Counted from the first letter of the stretch, positions 24,558 to 36,144 are shown. The stretch is 64,000 bases of DNA from Hypoxylon rubiginosum (GCA_902806565.1 CADCXA010000058.1:372001-436000), one strand, 5' to 3'. Program-made: numbers and translations. Notes: generated from the letters alone by a model not told the origin.

Positions 24558-26822
24558 GATTTCTTTGTCCGTCGCTTGCTCTACCTAGCTCTTGAGAACG
24601 AGACCTTCCCAGAGTGGAATCTGATTCTTAAGAAGACATGGTCGCGGTTTGTTTACAAATGCAGCCGCCCGTCTGCCGGGAACTTATTCCTTCGCTCATA
24701 TCCCCCCTGGCTTGGCTTGGTGACTCGTCATACTTGCTCCCCGTATAACAGTCAGCCGTCAGCGGTCCCGCCAGGTTTCTAAGCCGAATGCGGGAGCGAA
24801 ACTTATCCCGCGAAGTCTTTTCATTGTTCGTAAAGACCTTTGGCAATTGTACTGCTGTCATTGGCTAATCAGCGATTGCGGCGGGAGATCAGCTAATGTC
24901 GGCTCTCAGTCGATCGTCATTTTCTATTATGCTCATGCTTACTTCGTGTATGCCAACAGACTCGCGTGGGGTTATAAGGTCTATCTCGTATTTTATTTTT
25001 AACTCGTTACTTCCCTTTTTTTGTTAGTTTTCCCTTGCATATTTAGCATCATTCTGCTGTCGCATTCAGTATAATCTACCTAACTATCGGTAACCATGCA
25101 GCAGGTACAGAGTCTCTTTTTAACTGTGACATTTGTTAGTTGACATAGATTGGCTTGGCTGCTTGGCTGCCTCCCCGCCCGGCGCGCCCCTAATATTAAT
25201 GAGAAGATATGGATTGATTGGAGTCTTTGCACCAACCAACGCAAGACAATTTAGATGGCTTCTCCAAGATGATTTTCCTTAAGTTAAGGCACCAATGCAT
25301 AACAAATCAATTCCATGTCTTTTGAAGACAAAGTATAAAAGCGACCCGATCGCTATTAATACTTGAATTTAACTCGATGCATTGTGCCCTAACAAGGAGT
25401 TGTCAGCTAAGAATGCTTACAGCTGCATACATATATGCATGTAGCAAGGCAACTATGATCTCTAACTCATATCCTTGCCTCCTTTGATAGTTAAGGATTG
25501 CTGTAGTGTCTTGTATTAGGTATGTAGCTGTTTGTAAACCCAGCTATCGAAGACTTACACTGGAGGTCTGTTAAATCATCCTAGAAGCCATAGCGATAGA
25601 TATCAGACACCAGCCAAGTAAGGTATGAGTTTGTCAATATTAATATCTGATATGAGATATCCACATATACAGAGTCAAGCACAACATACCGTGCATAGGT
25701 GTGTTGGTTGACATGAAGATACGCTCTGATCGTTACCAATGCGGAATATGCCGACGATTACATAATCCGACAAGCAATGCGTAGGTTATATTAAATGCCA
25801 CATGCCCCTCTTCATTGTTCCTTTCCCTCTTCCATTGCACTTCGTTACCCGTTATCTTTCGTCTTCTTTTAGGAAAATGGTCTCTCAGATCACATAGGCT
25901 AGAACGTGAGTCATGAGCTTTTCCTATCTGATTCTTGCGGAATCGTAACGCCATTGGCAGGATGTTGTCTAGGCGAGTTTGGGGTTCACGTGCCTCCGTC
26001 AGTATCGCGGCAAGAATTTAAATGGGCGAGGCACATGTGCGTGATGTTTGTTCGGATCAAAGTCGAAAGTCAGTACGAAGTCAGTACAGAGTACAGCTCA
26101 AAACCCGAGCTATAGCCAATGACTAGGTCGGAGGCGGCAGAATGGCTCCCTCCCAAACTACCGTCCATGCAAAACACCGGCAGGGTCCTTAGACCCCTTA
26201 CTACCGGTATAGTATGAAGACTTCCTGCCTTTCCAAGTCGAAAGCGAGCCGTGTGCCAGGCTTAGAGGGTTGTCGAAGCCGAGACTCAGATGTCTCACAT
26301 GGGGAGGTAGGACAGGCTTGCGCACGCCAATCCACCACCAATCCACCGCAGCACGTTGTTGCGTTCTCGTCCCTGATTGGTCACTACTCGGCTTCAGCCA
26401 ATGTCAGAGCTCGAATTGATCGCGTGCCTCGACTTGACACTTTCCAATGCTTCTTTGACATCGGGAACTTCTCTAATCATGTCCAACACGCTTCTGGATA
26501 ACTAATGACCCCTCCCCATAATCACTTTTATCATTGGGATCGCGTTCTCTTTATCTCTTGAAGAGGTTGGCCCAAACTAATCTCTTCAACTCCTCGACAT
26601 GAATCTATAGGTGAGGGAGAGTATCGCAACTCTCTCATCCGCGCCTGATTGAAGGCTCTGAATAGTCAAGTTCCGGCTTAAGGACACGCCCGACCTTGAA
26701 ATCTAACCCCGGCTTTTAATCGGTGCTTACAGCTCTTGGACCGCAAGCTATCCTCGCTTCAAATATTTTTCTTTTTAAGAGATCTTGCCTAGAAAAAGCA
26801 CCGTGACGATCATTCTTGTCGT
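24558..26822. other. intergenic region between divergent genes
   Basis: This 2.3 kb holds the promoters of the carboxylesterase (-) and the bHLH gene (+). I see no supported gene. A TATAAAAG string occurs near 25334, but no coding frame follows it closely. Pyrimidine-rich and AT-rich stretches dominate. Confidence 0.55.
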
Positions 26823-28051
26823 ATGACGAGGACAGGTGAATCCAATAGATCATTACTCAAAATGACACGTCTGAAGATGCCGCCAACGCCGGCATCCTCT
26901 ACTGAGATCAAGGGCCAGGATCATTCCCACCAGCTATCTACACTACAGATGTCCTTTGAACTACCCCCGTCGGCCATGGGACCTAGCGCCAAGTCACAGC
27001 TGAACTCTGCTGCAAAGACGTTACCTGTGTCGCCCCCAACCAAGACCTCTTACCCGGTCCAACCCAGCGAGACGGTTAAATCGAGGAGGCGCTCCTCTGC
27101 CGCACAGAAGGAAGCATTTGCCCTGCCTCCTCCGCCTACGAGATCTCGCAGGATCATTCAGATGAAGCCTCGCCCACAAGAAGAGCCAACTGCGCAAGCG
27201 ACGCAGGAGAAGGCGACCTCGGCGGGTACTGGTAAGAATACCGGTGGTGCTGGGACTAAAAAGAAGCAACCGTCGGCAACTAGCGCCGCAGGAAGAAAGA
27301 TTGCGAGGAAGACGGCGCACAGTCTGATTGAACGACGTCGGAGATCGAAGATGAATGAAGAGTTCGCAGTGCTTAAGGGGTTGATACCTGCCTGCACGGG
27401 AGAGATGCACAAACTAGCCATCCTTCAGGTACGTTCAAGGAACTGAATCGACGTATTGGGTTTCATCTCTGATCTCTACTCTTCCAGGCCTCGATTGAGT
27501 ACGTACGATATCTCGAAGATTGCATCACAAAGTTGAAGGAGCAACACGACGACCAATCATCGACCCTAGCTCCACCCCAGTTTAAGCTGCCCGTGTCAAA
27601 CGATCACGAGATGTATGAGATGGACGACGATAAGGAGGATGACGAGGAAGAAGGCCAAGAAGATGTCGAAATGACGAATTCGGAAGCGCCTTCACCTGTA
27701 TACGCTCAGACGCCTGTCCTTTCGAATCGATCATCTATTTCACCGACACTAATGGCGCAAGATGCGAGAGGAAGACAGCATTCATACTCGTCGGTATCGA
27801 CAGAGTACCGTCACTACAGTTACACTGCGCCAGCCACTACATCTCCTGCGTTCGGTCCTCAGTCATATCCGCAAAATGTGGGCACGACATCCGCATCCCA
27901 TTCGACACTCACTAGTCCGGCTTTGAGGCCTCAACAAGAGATAGACCAAGAGGCGTCCGCAGCACTGCTATTGCTGAATGTAGACCGCAGGGGCACGAAC
28001 AACAGCGGGTCGGGAAGAGGCATGAGCGTCAGAGATTTGCTTAGCTCGTGA
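26823..28051 (+). CDS. bHLH transcription factor (Pho4/Esc1-like class)
   Basis: Two exons, 26823-27428 and 27488-28051, give 389 residues; the single intron splits the bHLH exactly between the loop end KLAILQ and helix 2 ASIEYVRYLED. The basic helix-loop-helix spans about 163-218. His166, Glu170 and Arg173/174 in KTAHSLIERRRRSK are the positions that in other bHLH proteins read an E-box of the CACGTG class (established for Pho4/Max-type factors). The N-terminal 160 residues are Pro/Ser/Thr-rich and basic. After the bHLH comes an acidic run (MDDDKEDDEEEGQEDVEM) that could activate transcription, then a Ser/Tyr/Pro-rich tail. Alternative in-frame ATGs at 26862 and 26877 would shorten the N-terminus. 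It should act in the nucleus as a dimer; target genes cannot be inferred from the neighbours. Confidence 0.88.
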
Positions 28052-28932
28052 GCATGTGTCTTATGGCTCAGAGAACATTTTTCGGTTGGCTGCTCACTTC
28101 GAGGCGGTCCGCTTTGTGACACGTGATGAGCTATGGGTTGGTTCCATGGGGCTTCTTTCATTAACAGGGTTGGAGAGGCTCTCTGTATTCGCATTTGCAT
28201 GAGGGTTAGTGGAAACTAGGACTAGGCAGTGTACCTAACACAGCGGTGTTGGGGTTATCACATGGGTTATTGACGAGGTAAAACCAGAGAGGGTATATCA
28301 ACAAGTCAGCATCACATGGTTTAGATGTTCATATTATTAGATTCAATCGCCCATTCGCAGCGATTGCCAACAAGAACGATATATACAAGTATGTTCTGCC
28401 GTCAGTATTATCTGATTGGCCAGCGACGGAGAACCTTGGAAATGGGATACTCGTTGCGAGAGATGAGTTCCTTTATTTGGTCCATGAAAAATATACTCAT
28501 GTTTTAGTCTTTGGTCTATTTCAGGACACACCCTGAAGGCCGAATCCGAGCTGGAGCTGAGCTGGAGCCGGAGCCGGAGCCGATACAGCCAAGACCGCCT
28601 TATCCAAAGAAGCCGATTGCCGGGTGGGGAATGAAGGCGGCAGCTCCGCCCGTCGGGGTTCTTGTCCTTGAGCCGTGCCTAAAACAAGTCATTAGTAGAC
28701 ACAATGGGTACGGGCTTAACCCGATGCGGCGTCTTTCCAACAAAGGGGATAACCGGATAAAGACGGTCGGTTTTGGATTTAGTCAGTGAGGTCAAAGAGG
28801 AAAGCTGCGCTTGGATTCTATTAAGATATAAGATGAATACCAGGAGGTATACGACTATGTAGGTACTAACCACACTGATTTTCTTATACACTGCTTTTTT
28901 TACTTCCGTTGACGACGTGACATTATATAGCG
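28052..28932. other. intergenic region
   Basis: No gene is supported. A GAGCTG/GAGCCG tandem run lies at about 28552-28582. The last 100 bases are the likely promoter of the kinase-like gene, with a TATATAG just before its ATG. Confidence 0.55.
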
Positions 28933-30801
28933 ATGGATGATTCCTTTCTTGGGCGATTTTTTCTAGGCTTGAATACAGAAGACTTTTACGAGGCGAAGAA
29001 CGCCGCAGTAGCAGATCAAATCGCGAGAAACTTCACAGTAAATCCTAAGCTAAAATACTTAGGCCTAGCAGGTGTAGGGCGCCGTAAGCAAGACCCTGTT
29101 CCTCATGTTGCATATTTACTCGCTCACCTTGGCTTTCATAAATTTTATATACTGATCCTTACTATAGATGGCGGCGCTCTCCTCTTTGGCGATATGGACG
29201 ACGACGGTAAAGTACTCCGAAAGATCGTCGTCAAGTATTCGCTTAACCAAGCTGCGGACGACGACTTACGAAACGAGGCGAACTTCTTAAACATGTTGTC
29301 AGGCGCAGAGCACATCGCACAGATAATTCCGCTCGCCGAAACAGACCTCAACATAGCGGCGAGAGGAAGACGGCCGACTATTGCGCTCGAATATATCCCG
29401 CACGGCGCAATCCGCCAGTTCCGACATAGGTTTTGCTTGTACCATGGGGATATGCTTAAGCAGAATATCGCGGTCCACATCCCGAACCGGATTCTGTGGC
29501 GTATCATGCTTTGCGGTAAGAGCACCTGGCTTGCCCGCGCTACCCTTGGCTATTATCGAGCTAACCTGCTTCTCTCCTTACGCCAGGTGCACGGCAGATA
29601 GCCGCGATGGCATGGCCTCCTAAATACATAGACCCGGAAGCTAGGAACGTGCGCGAGTCGGTCCGGTCACCTATGCCAACGATGGCTATAACGCAAAACT
29701 CATCTCACATGGACAACTTTATACTTGGGGATGTGTTAAGGAATGATCCCGAACATAGTATGATGCCTCTCGTTAAGGTAAGCCCCTATTACCTATCACC
29801 CATCAGTCCCCTGTTGGGAAGACTATTCTACCATGCCAAAATCGGTTGGATACAACTTTACTACTGAGATGGAAGCGTTTACATTAGAAGATACAGTGTG
29901 TGTATTAACTGCCGTGATAGTTGATTGACTTTGGACGCGGTAGAATAGAGGAGAGTTTCGAGGCAGCTTATTTGGCTAATCTTTGGGGCATAGCTCACGT
30001 AAGGCGACCTTTACCCACACGACGTTGGAGATATAAAAAAAAAAAGAAACTCTGCCTAACTAACAACGCGACGCGCAGTTGATAGTATGCCTCGCCCTCC
30101 CATACCAGGACGAGAGGAACCTCAGAAGCACGGACTACAGCCAGCACATGCTGCCGTTCGACTGCGAAGTGTCGGGCCTGATCCAGACGGACGCCCCGCT
30201 GGAGTTCCTGGCCATACAGCAGTTCGACCCGAACCTGAAGCACCTGATCGCGCGGTGCCTGGCGGAGGACCCGTCGGTGCCGCCGCTGCTGCCGCGGCTG
30301 CTCGCCGAGTGCGAGGACGCGGTCGCGAACCGGGGGCTCCAGGAGTTCGGCGAGAACCTGGGGCCCTACCAGGCGGCGCTCGAGACGGACCAGGAGATCG
30401 AGGCGCTGATCCGGACCATCGTGCTCGAGGCCGACACGATGGAGCCGCCGGCGGACCTCGGGCTCGACCCGCTGCCGACGCTGGCGCGGCAGGTGGGCAC
30501 CACGCTGATGGGGCTGGCGTGCGCCGTGCCCCGGCCGCAGCAGCAGCAGCAGCAGCAGCAGTCGAGGGGGGGAACCCGGTGGGACGCGAGGGCGAGCGCG
30601 GGGCTGCCCGAGGGCGGCGCGACGTTCGCCGAGCGCGTGAACCAGATGGCGGGCGGCGCGGCGCCGTCGGTGCTGGGGAGGCGGAGGAGGGCGCCGCAGG
30701 ACCCGACGCTGTTCGAGAGGTTCGTGCGGAGGGTTAACAGCATGCGGAGGATAGACGGGAGCGTTAGGAGTAGGAGTGTTTATAGCACCGACGTGGACTA
30801 G
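28933..30801 (+). CDS. fungal protein kinase-like protein, possibly catalytically altered
   Basis: My model has five exons (28933-29083, 29168-29515, 29587-29777, 29921-29998, 30079-30801) and 496 residues. Skipping the first intron (84 bases, a multiple of three) would leave frame intact but break the glycine loop, which after splicing reads LGLAGVGRHGGALLF. Lys73 lies in IVVKYSL, RNEANFL supplies the helix-C Glu, and LEYIPHG the hinge. DFG is at 233-235 (LIDFGRG). The expected catalytic loop before it is HMDNFILG, which has the Asp but Gly in place of the usual Asn. A perfect HGDMLKQN motif lies about 90 residues before DFG, at 143-150, where it is not expected. The C-terminal 240 residues come from one very GC-rich exon with a Gln run. 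A kinase fold is likely; activity is uncertain. Confidence 0.7.
30538..30561 (+). repeat. (CAG)8 encoding polyglutamine
   Basis: Eight CAG triplets encode eight Gln in the C-terminal exon of the kinase-like protein. Confidence 0.9.
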
Positions 30802-31312
30802 GATGTTCGATGCCGCCAGCACGCCTGCGTTGTTTCGGGGGGTAGGTTTTTTTTCTTTAAAATGTATATATGTAGAAGTTAGAGATTATTGGCCGACCCC
30901 CGGCTTTGAGGTAATGCATGTAGGTAGCGATAGACATCGTTGGTAATCCCTAACGTACCTAAGGTATGTGAGACACAGGTGGAGGAAATTGGTAACGAGA
31001 ATTATATAAATACCCATTATTGCGATTCATCCTGCTTCTCCCACCCTAAGAGGAGTTGGGTACTTAGTATTATATGCCTATAGAATTTAAGTTTTTGATG
31101 TGAAGAGGTGTTAGCCGACTCGTAAATTGAGATAGATAAATTAACGAAGGCACCTTGATTAAAATAAATAATAGATAAAATAAAAATAAAAGAGAGGGAG
31201 AAAAAGGGTGGAGGGGAGGGTGGCAACAGAAAAAAAAGGGGAGAGGATGGAGGCTGGGGTTCAGAAGAAAAGAGTGTTGAGAAAAATAAAAAAAATAAAA
31301 AGAAACACAAAT

Positions 31313-31492
31313 TGCCGGGAGCCAGATTCGAACTGGCGTCTCCGGTCAAGCAGCTGGAAATATCCATTGGATATCCTCGCTGTGGTTGGCATCCACAAGG
31401 TTCATCTGTGGTGTCTGGCATCCGCGTTTTCGGAGATCCATTGGATGCTTCAGGCCTGCTGTCCCAGAATCATACCACTAGACCACCCCAGC
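31313..31492 (-). tRNA. tRNA-like gene with a large insertion in the anticodon region; anticodon unresolved
   Basis: Read on the minus strand, the unit starts GCTGGGG and ends TCCCGGC plus A; these seven bases pair completely with two G-T wobbles, as an acceptor stem. TGGTCTAGTGG fits the A box. The T arm is GCCAG-TTCGAAT-CTGGC, a perfect five-base stem with a standard loop (B box). The 5' half resembles Pro-type tRNAs. The anticodon stem could be TCTGG/CCGGA, but about 105 extra bases lie between the halves. AGCAG and CTGCT next to the breaks could pair as intron and loop do. No U33 is obvious, so identity is not assigned, and a decayed or interrupted copy is possible. Confidence 0.45.
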
Positions 31493-32138
31493 TTCTTGAA
31501 TTGTTGGAAATTGGTTCTGCAATTATGCTATTTAACCCCTCCTTTGGGAAAGGTGCACTGGGCCGGCGGTTGCTCCGGGAATGTCGGGGGATCGTCGGGA
31601 CGGGTGATAATCGGGCTCCCAGCTGGTTGCTGGGAGAGTGATTCTTCCAGGTAGCTGGAATTTCCCCACTGTACTTACATGTAGATACCTGAAGGAACTG
31701 GAGATAACAAATTTCTTTGAGACGGAAGCCAGTCCTAGCGATTATTGTTTCGCATTTCTATATGCTAGTTGACGAGGGACCAGCAACGAAAAGCCTTGAA
31801 GACTCATGATTTATCAAACGAACTCCGTGCATACCTTAGGTAAGAATCAAAATTACTTTATATTCATAGGCTAGAGTGTCTCTTTTACACGTTGGCAGTC
31901 TGTTTAGCGCGGCATCTCCTGGATCAAGAAGAGTTGCCTCTTCCCATCTCGAGTAAGCGTGGTAGTGCGGTTAACATAGGTGGAGAAGAAAATAGGCAAC
32001 TAGGCTATTACTACTCCCAGAACCTTCAAGATTCTAGCTTAAGATAATCAGACAATACCCAGTCTGGAGAGAGGCTACTGGGACATCGTATCCAACCGGT
32101 ATCGAGCATCATAAACCGCAAAGCCTAATTTAATCTAC

Positions 32139-32378
32139 CTATACCTTCGAGGTACCAACGGATTTGGGACATTCCCCCCTCCACGAACAGCGAGATAGGC
32201 TTTGCAACTCCACTATCATCGCTTGCCTTCCCTTCAGCCCCATTTCCTGTTTCTTTCCCCCGACTAGGAGTAAATGGGATTTCCACGCGTCCTCACCTGT
32301 TCTCCGCTTGATGAACTCGCTTGCGAGTCCGGTGGACTGAAGGCCTATTAATACTAGTAGGGTCGCAGAAATACGCAT
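32139..32378 (-). CDS. possible small secreted protein
   Basis: An uninterrupted 79-codon frame begins with ATG at 32378. Its first 20 residues (MRISATLLVLIGLQSTGLAS) form a good signal peptide with a small-residue cleavage site. The mature part would be about 59 residues, basic, with two Cys in SRCSWRGEC. A TATAAAG string sits about 65 bases upstream on the same strand. Small size and secretion would suit an effector-like protein, but with so short a frame and no relative recognised, chance remains possible. An unrecognised intron could also alter the C-terminus. Confidence 0.35.
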   Translation of the reverse strand: MRISATLLVLIGLQSTGLASEFIKRRTGEDAWKSHLLLVGGKKQEMGLKGRQAMIVELQSLSRCSWRGECPKSVGTSKV

Positions 32379-33380
32379 TGCGTGATTTTAGAAACTTGAT
32401 AAAATTCGTGTTAGTGATTGAAGAGTCTGGAACCTGTTGAGGCTTTATAAAAGCTAAGCGGTGGCAGGGGAAACTGCTTGGTATCTTGTATGTATTCCGT
32501 GGCTCGGAAAGGGGCTAGGTTCTATTTGAAGTAAGTCTTCGACTTGTTACGAAGAGAACTAGGGTAATTGCCTCAGAGATCTTAATCAGGAGGTATCACC
32601 ATGAATATATTGGTATATAAATACGACTGGATTTGCCTTCAAATTGTAATAATTCAAAGGTAAAGTCCGTAAAGCATCAACTAATAGAGTAGAGATATTA
32701 CGTGCATATAGAAAGGTACTTAAATAGGAAAGTGGAGTTTTGAATCTTGATATGTGATTGGCTCCGGCAGTTACCTGTCTTATCCTCGGCATGCCATAAC
32801 TAGAGGCTGCATTGTGGTGCCACAGTGTAGGGCTGGCGTAAATAGGGTGGACCATAGAGCAAAAAACTAAACGTTAGGTAAGTATCTAAATATATCTGTT
32901 CGTATCTACTCTGTTAGTTTTGGGACTTACATGATTCGCGTCGCGCGCCGCGGGTTGCGTGCGAAGCGTGAAAAGGGGGAGGCTCTGTTCAGTGGAGTCT
33001 ACTTGTACGAATTAATGCTTTAAAAAAACGTAATTTTTATCCCCTGTTAAGACCCCTAAAAGTCGAATAGCCTATATTTTGAGGCTTAGCTATGGTGAAA
33101 TGTGGTGAAATGTGGCGCAGGACTTTGGTAGCATTGACCTATCTAAGCCGCTAGTTGGCGGCTTAGTCGCGTAAAGGGTCTTGGCTTCACTCTCCATGAT
33201 ATAACGAAAACGTACCTAAAAGACTAGAGCGTGGAATAGTCGATAAAATTTTTCTATGAAGAAGTTTTACATATAAGATATGTGATCCCAGACTAGGAAT
33301 AGAATACGAGAATATCGCAAATCACAACTCATCATACTGTAACAAGCCTTGAAGGTTTAATTTCTTGTCTCTCGTTAAAT

Positions 33381-34424
33381 ATGTCAGAATCCCCAATAGA
33401 GTTTGATCAGCATGGCGATCTTAAACTCCGGGTCGGCCCGGCTAACGAGACTACGTCTAATACATTCCTTGTCTGTTCACGCAGCTTAGCCCGAATATCA
33501 CCGGTTTTCGACCGGATGCTCTACGGATCTTTTACCGAGGCCAAGGACTCCAATCCCGAAGATTGGACCGTCGATCTCCCGGAAGACGATCCGGCCTCTC
33601 TCGCTATCATTATCCGCATAGCCCATGGCCACTTTAGCGAAGTCCCTAAGATCCTCACTATCGATAGGTTATACACACTCACTACTCTCACACATTACTA
33701 CGACGCCACCAATATCTTGGTGCCGTGGGCTGACGCCTGGTTAACCTCCGTCGACGATATCTTGAGAGATTCGAACCTTCTCATGCCAAAATTCTTGTGG
33801 ATCTCGTGGGAACTTGGCCGCAAATCGTTATTTAGGTCCACTACCCGCCGTATACTGACCGAAGCCCCTGCGTCTCTTCTGGAGTCTTATTCCCCTTCGC
33901 AAGAAATACAGATGCCACCGGACATAATGGGTATGATCTGATAATGCTTGACCCCTTTTATAGGCACTTTGACGAGACTAACAAGCTTGGTAGAGAGAAT
34001 CATAGAAATTAGGACCCAAACCATTCAAGCTTTCCTAGACGTGTTTCAGGATATGGTAGACAAGCTGCTGGTAGTGGACGAGACCCCACGATGGTGTCGG
34101 CATGCGACTTTCATGGGCCACCACAGGTGCGAGTCGATGATATTGGGGTCCATGACGTTCTGTCTGGCCAGAGCAGGTCTCTGGCCGTTGCCCGACGTAA
34201 GCGAAGTCGAAGAGAGCGTGGTCGAATTATACACGAAGTTGATGAATCTGGTAATACACGACATTGGGCGACCCTCCCCGAAAAGCCCCGAGGATCATAC
34301 CGGGTGCAACCCTATGCAGCATTTGATGGTGCACATGAAAGGAATTATTAATGGAATTGCGGATCCAGTTACTGATGCTCACTGGAGACATCTGGAGATA
34401 CAGGAAAGAAGGCTAAACCTATAG
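33381..34424 (+). CDS. BTB/POZ-domain protein
   Basis: Two exons, 33381-33930 and 33964-34424, give 336 residues. The N-terminal ~115 residues carry the fungal BTB pattern: DLKLRVG, FLVCSRSLARISPVFDRML, then WTVDLPEDDPASLAIIIRIAHG, with LYTLTTLTHYYDAT in the following helices. The rest is helical, includes a Cys/His-bearing segment (PRWCRHATFMGHHRC) and resembles many fungal BTB proteins of unknown role. The intron is only 33 bases and also a multiple of three, but retention meets an in-frame TGA within a few codons, so splicing is needed for the second half. BTB proteins dimerise and can act as Cul3 adaptors in general; no such role is shown here. Confidence 0.75.
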
Positions 34425-34833
34425 ATACTAATCATCGAATATGCGGCAACCTATATAAGTTATATTTTCCCGAGTCTATCGGTACCTACGTTCTTATATA
34501 CTCTTCGACTCTACTTAACCATAGTTAGGGGTAGTGTTGCTAGAGACTGCGAGGAGGAGAAAGAAGATAAGGCGTTGCGAATATTCATCCCTGACTCTCC
34601 GAAACCGAAAGAATAGATCTAGTGTGGTAAGGAGCTGGGTAACTTGTTATTAACTTACATAGTATGAGTTTCGCTATCCAATCTCACGAGCTTCTTAGCT
34701 ATTCTTGCTCGATACTCTGAATGTAGTATAATGCTCGTCGTTGTCGCGATCCTTCGAGGTCATCGCATTGAAAAAGTCCCGGCGGGACAGGTGGAACGGT
34801 CAGAGGCGAGTCTGAAAGTGATTAAATTGCTTG
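34425..34833. other. short intergenic region
   Basis: AT-leaning DNA between the BTB gene (+) and the decayed gene on the minus strand. Nothing is recognised. Confidence 0.6.
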
Positions 34834-35820
34834 TTATCCCTTAAAATGAGACCACAATGGAAGAAGCCGTGTAAACAGCATTATAGTGGCTAGGAATGCG
34901 CATATAGTTGCGGAAAGAGTCTCCCATGTAATTTGTTGTGCCGCAGCTGATAAATGCGCCCGCGCACTCTTAGCCACCCCAGAGACAGCTTCACCCACCC
35001 CATCGCCGTTCGGGTCGACATCCGGCAATTCGGTAGCATTCCCCCGCATATGCAGCAGGTCCGGCGCCCCTCTGAATTCAATCCCCTCGCCTACAGGCAG
35101 TATTGTCCGCAGCAAAATTATGTGGAGTCGGTCAGAATTCTGAAGAATCGCCTGGCTATTGCTGCCACTCAGGGGCTCCATGATATTTCGGTAGAAAGCA
35201 TCGCCATTCTCCCAGAATTGACGACTAGTGGCAATACTATTGCTGTTAGGATTGTGGCTGAATGGTAGTTACGTGCTGAACAGCGTAAAGCTGCCCTGCC
35301 TGCGCGACCCTGTCATACCCGAACGAGCTCTGGTACTCTGACAGGATAGACCACGAATCGATTCCTCCAAAGTTGCAATCGTGCTGCGTAGGTGGCTGTC
35401 CTTGTGCTAGTATTGCGTCGACACAGGCTTTTTCCTAGTACCTGTTCGCAGCTTGCGCTTTGCGTTGAATCTTCCGCGTACAAGTTAGTCACGTTGACGA
35501 ATAGCACGATGCCACAGAGGGGTCCTGAGTGCTATTCCGTCGTGATGTTGCCATAGACCGGCCACACGAAGTCGTAGGTTGTGCTCGCGAGGTGTGGTAT
35601 ATCGGATGCGCCCCGTCGAATTCTAGCACGGGAGACAAATGCATAGTGAAATTCCTGCCACTATTAAACGGATATGCTATTTATAAGAATTGCAACTCGG
35701 AGTGAGCTTCAGCAGCGCAGATAAGTCGTCCCATCGACATCTGCCCATAGGCATTTGCGACGTAGTTAGCGGAGAACTTTTAGAGAGCAGTTCACTGCCA
35801 CGCGAATTAAATATGCAGCG
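34834..35820 (-). pseudogene. decayed gene for a C-terminally membrane-anchored protein of unknown family
   Basis: Protein-like sequence can be followed on the minus strand but is broken. A segment with TYDFVWPVYGNITTE runs into a TAG at 35534-35532, then continues in the same frame with SGPLCGIVLFVNVTNLYAE. Near 35430-35441 the frame must move by one base (an extra base in GTACTAGGAAAAAG) to continue as CVDAILAQGQPPTQHDC and SWSILSEYQSSFG. A good intron (35318-35237, CTAAC branch) then joins to RQFWENGDAFYRNIMEP and a last exon ending at 34834 with a hydrophobic helix (TLSATICAFLATIMLF). The family is not recognised. One stop plus one frameshift argue for a pseudogene; extra unusual introns are the alternative. 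Confidence 0.55.
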
Positions 35821-36144
35821 ATGCCAATAGCACAGGATTAATTTCGCTTTCTGCTACTTATTCGAGAACATTGGTTTGAAGTGTGAAAGGAGCGGTCGTC
35901 CGACTCTTCAGTTGCTAGATGTCGTGTTTCGGTCGGGAGATTGAAGTTCATGAGATCTTTCACCTCACTGAAAGATAGGGGATGAGTAGTGTGGCTTAGT
36001 TATGTTAACCCAGCCACTGTGGCTTGCCGTAATCTCAACCCAACGGAACTTTAGGCATTTCTGCTTACGTGAATTATTCCTATATTCCTAGGTATTTTCC
36101 ATCTAACCCTTCTAGTTTCTGGTTTCTGGTTTCGCGGAGCTAGG

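Larger units (their letters stand above)
30802..33380. other. intergenic region with tRNA-like gene and small ORF
   Basis: Apart from the tRNA-like unit at 31313-31492 and the small secreted-protein candidate at 32139-32378, I see no gene. An A-rich, G-rich purine tract runs from about 31150 to 31310, immediately downstream of the minus-strand tRNA-like unit; on the minus strand it is T-rich and could end Pol III transcription. Confidence 0.5.

Noticed and set aside
30087..30822. Overlapping frames on both strands over the last exon of the kinase-like gene
   Set aside because: GC-driven shadows including the CAG repeat read in other frames.
31313..31492. CRISPR-like or rRNA origin of the repeated strings
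   Set aside because: The strings lie within a tRNA-like fold and there is no regular repeat-spacer order; no CRISPR array is expected or seen in this eukaryotic DNA.
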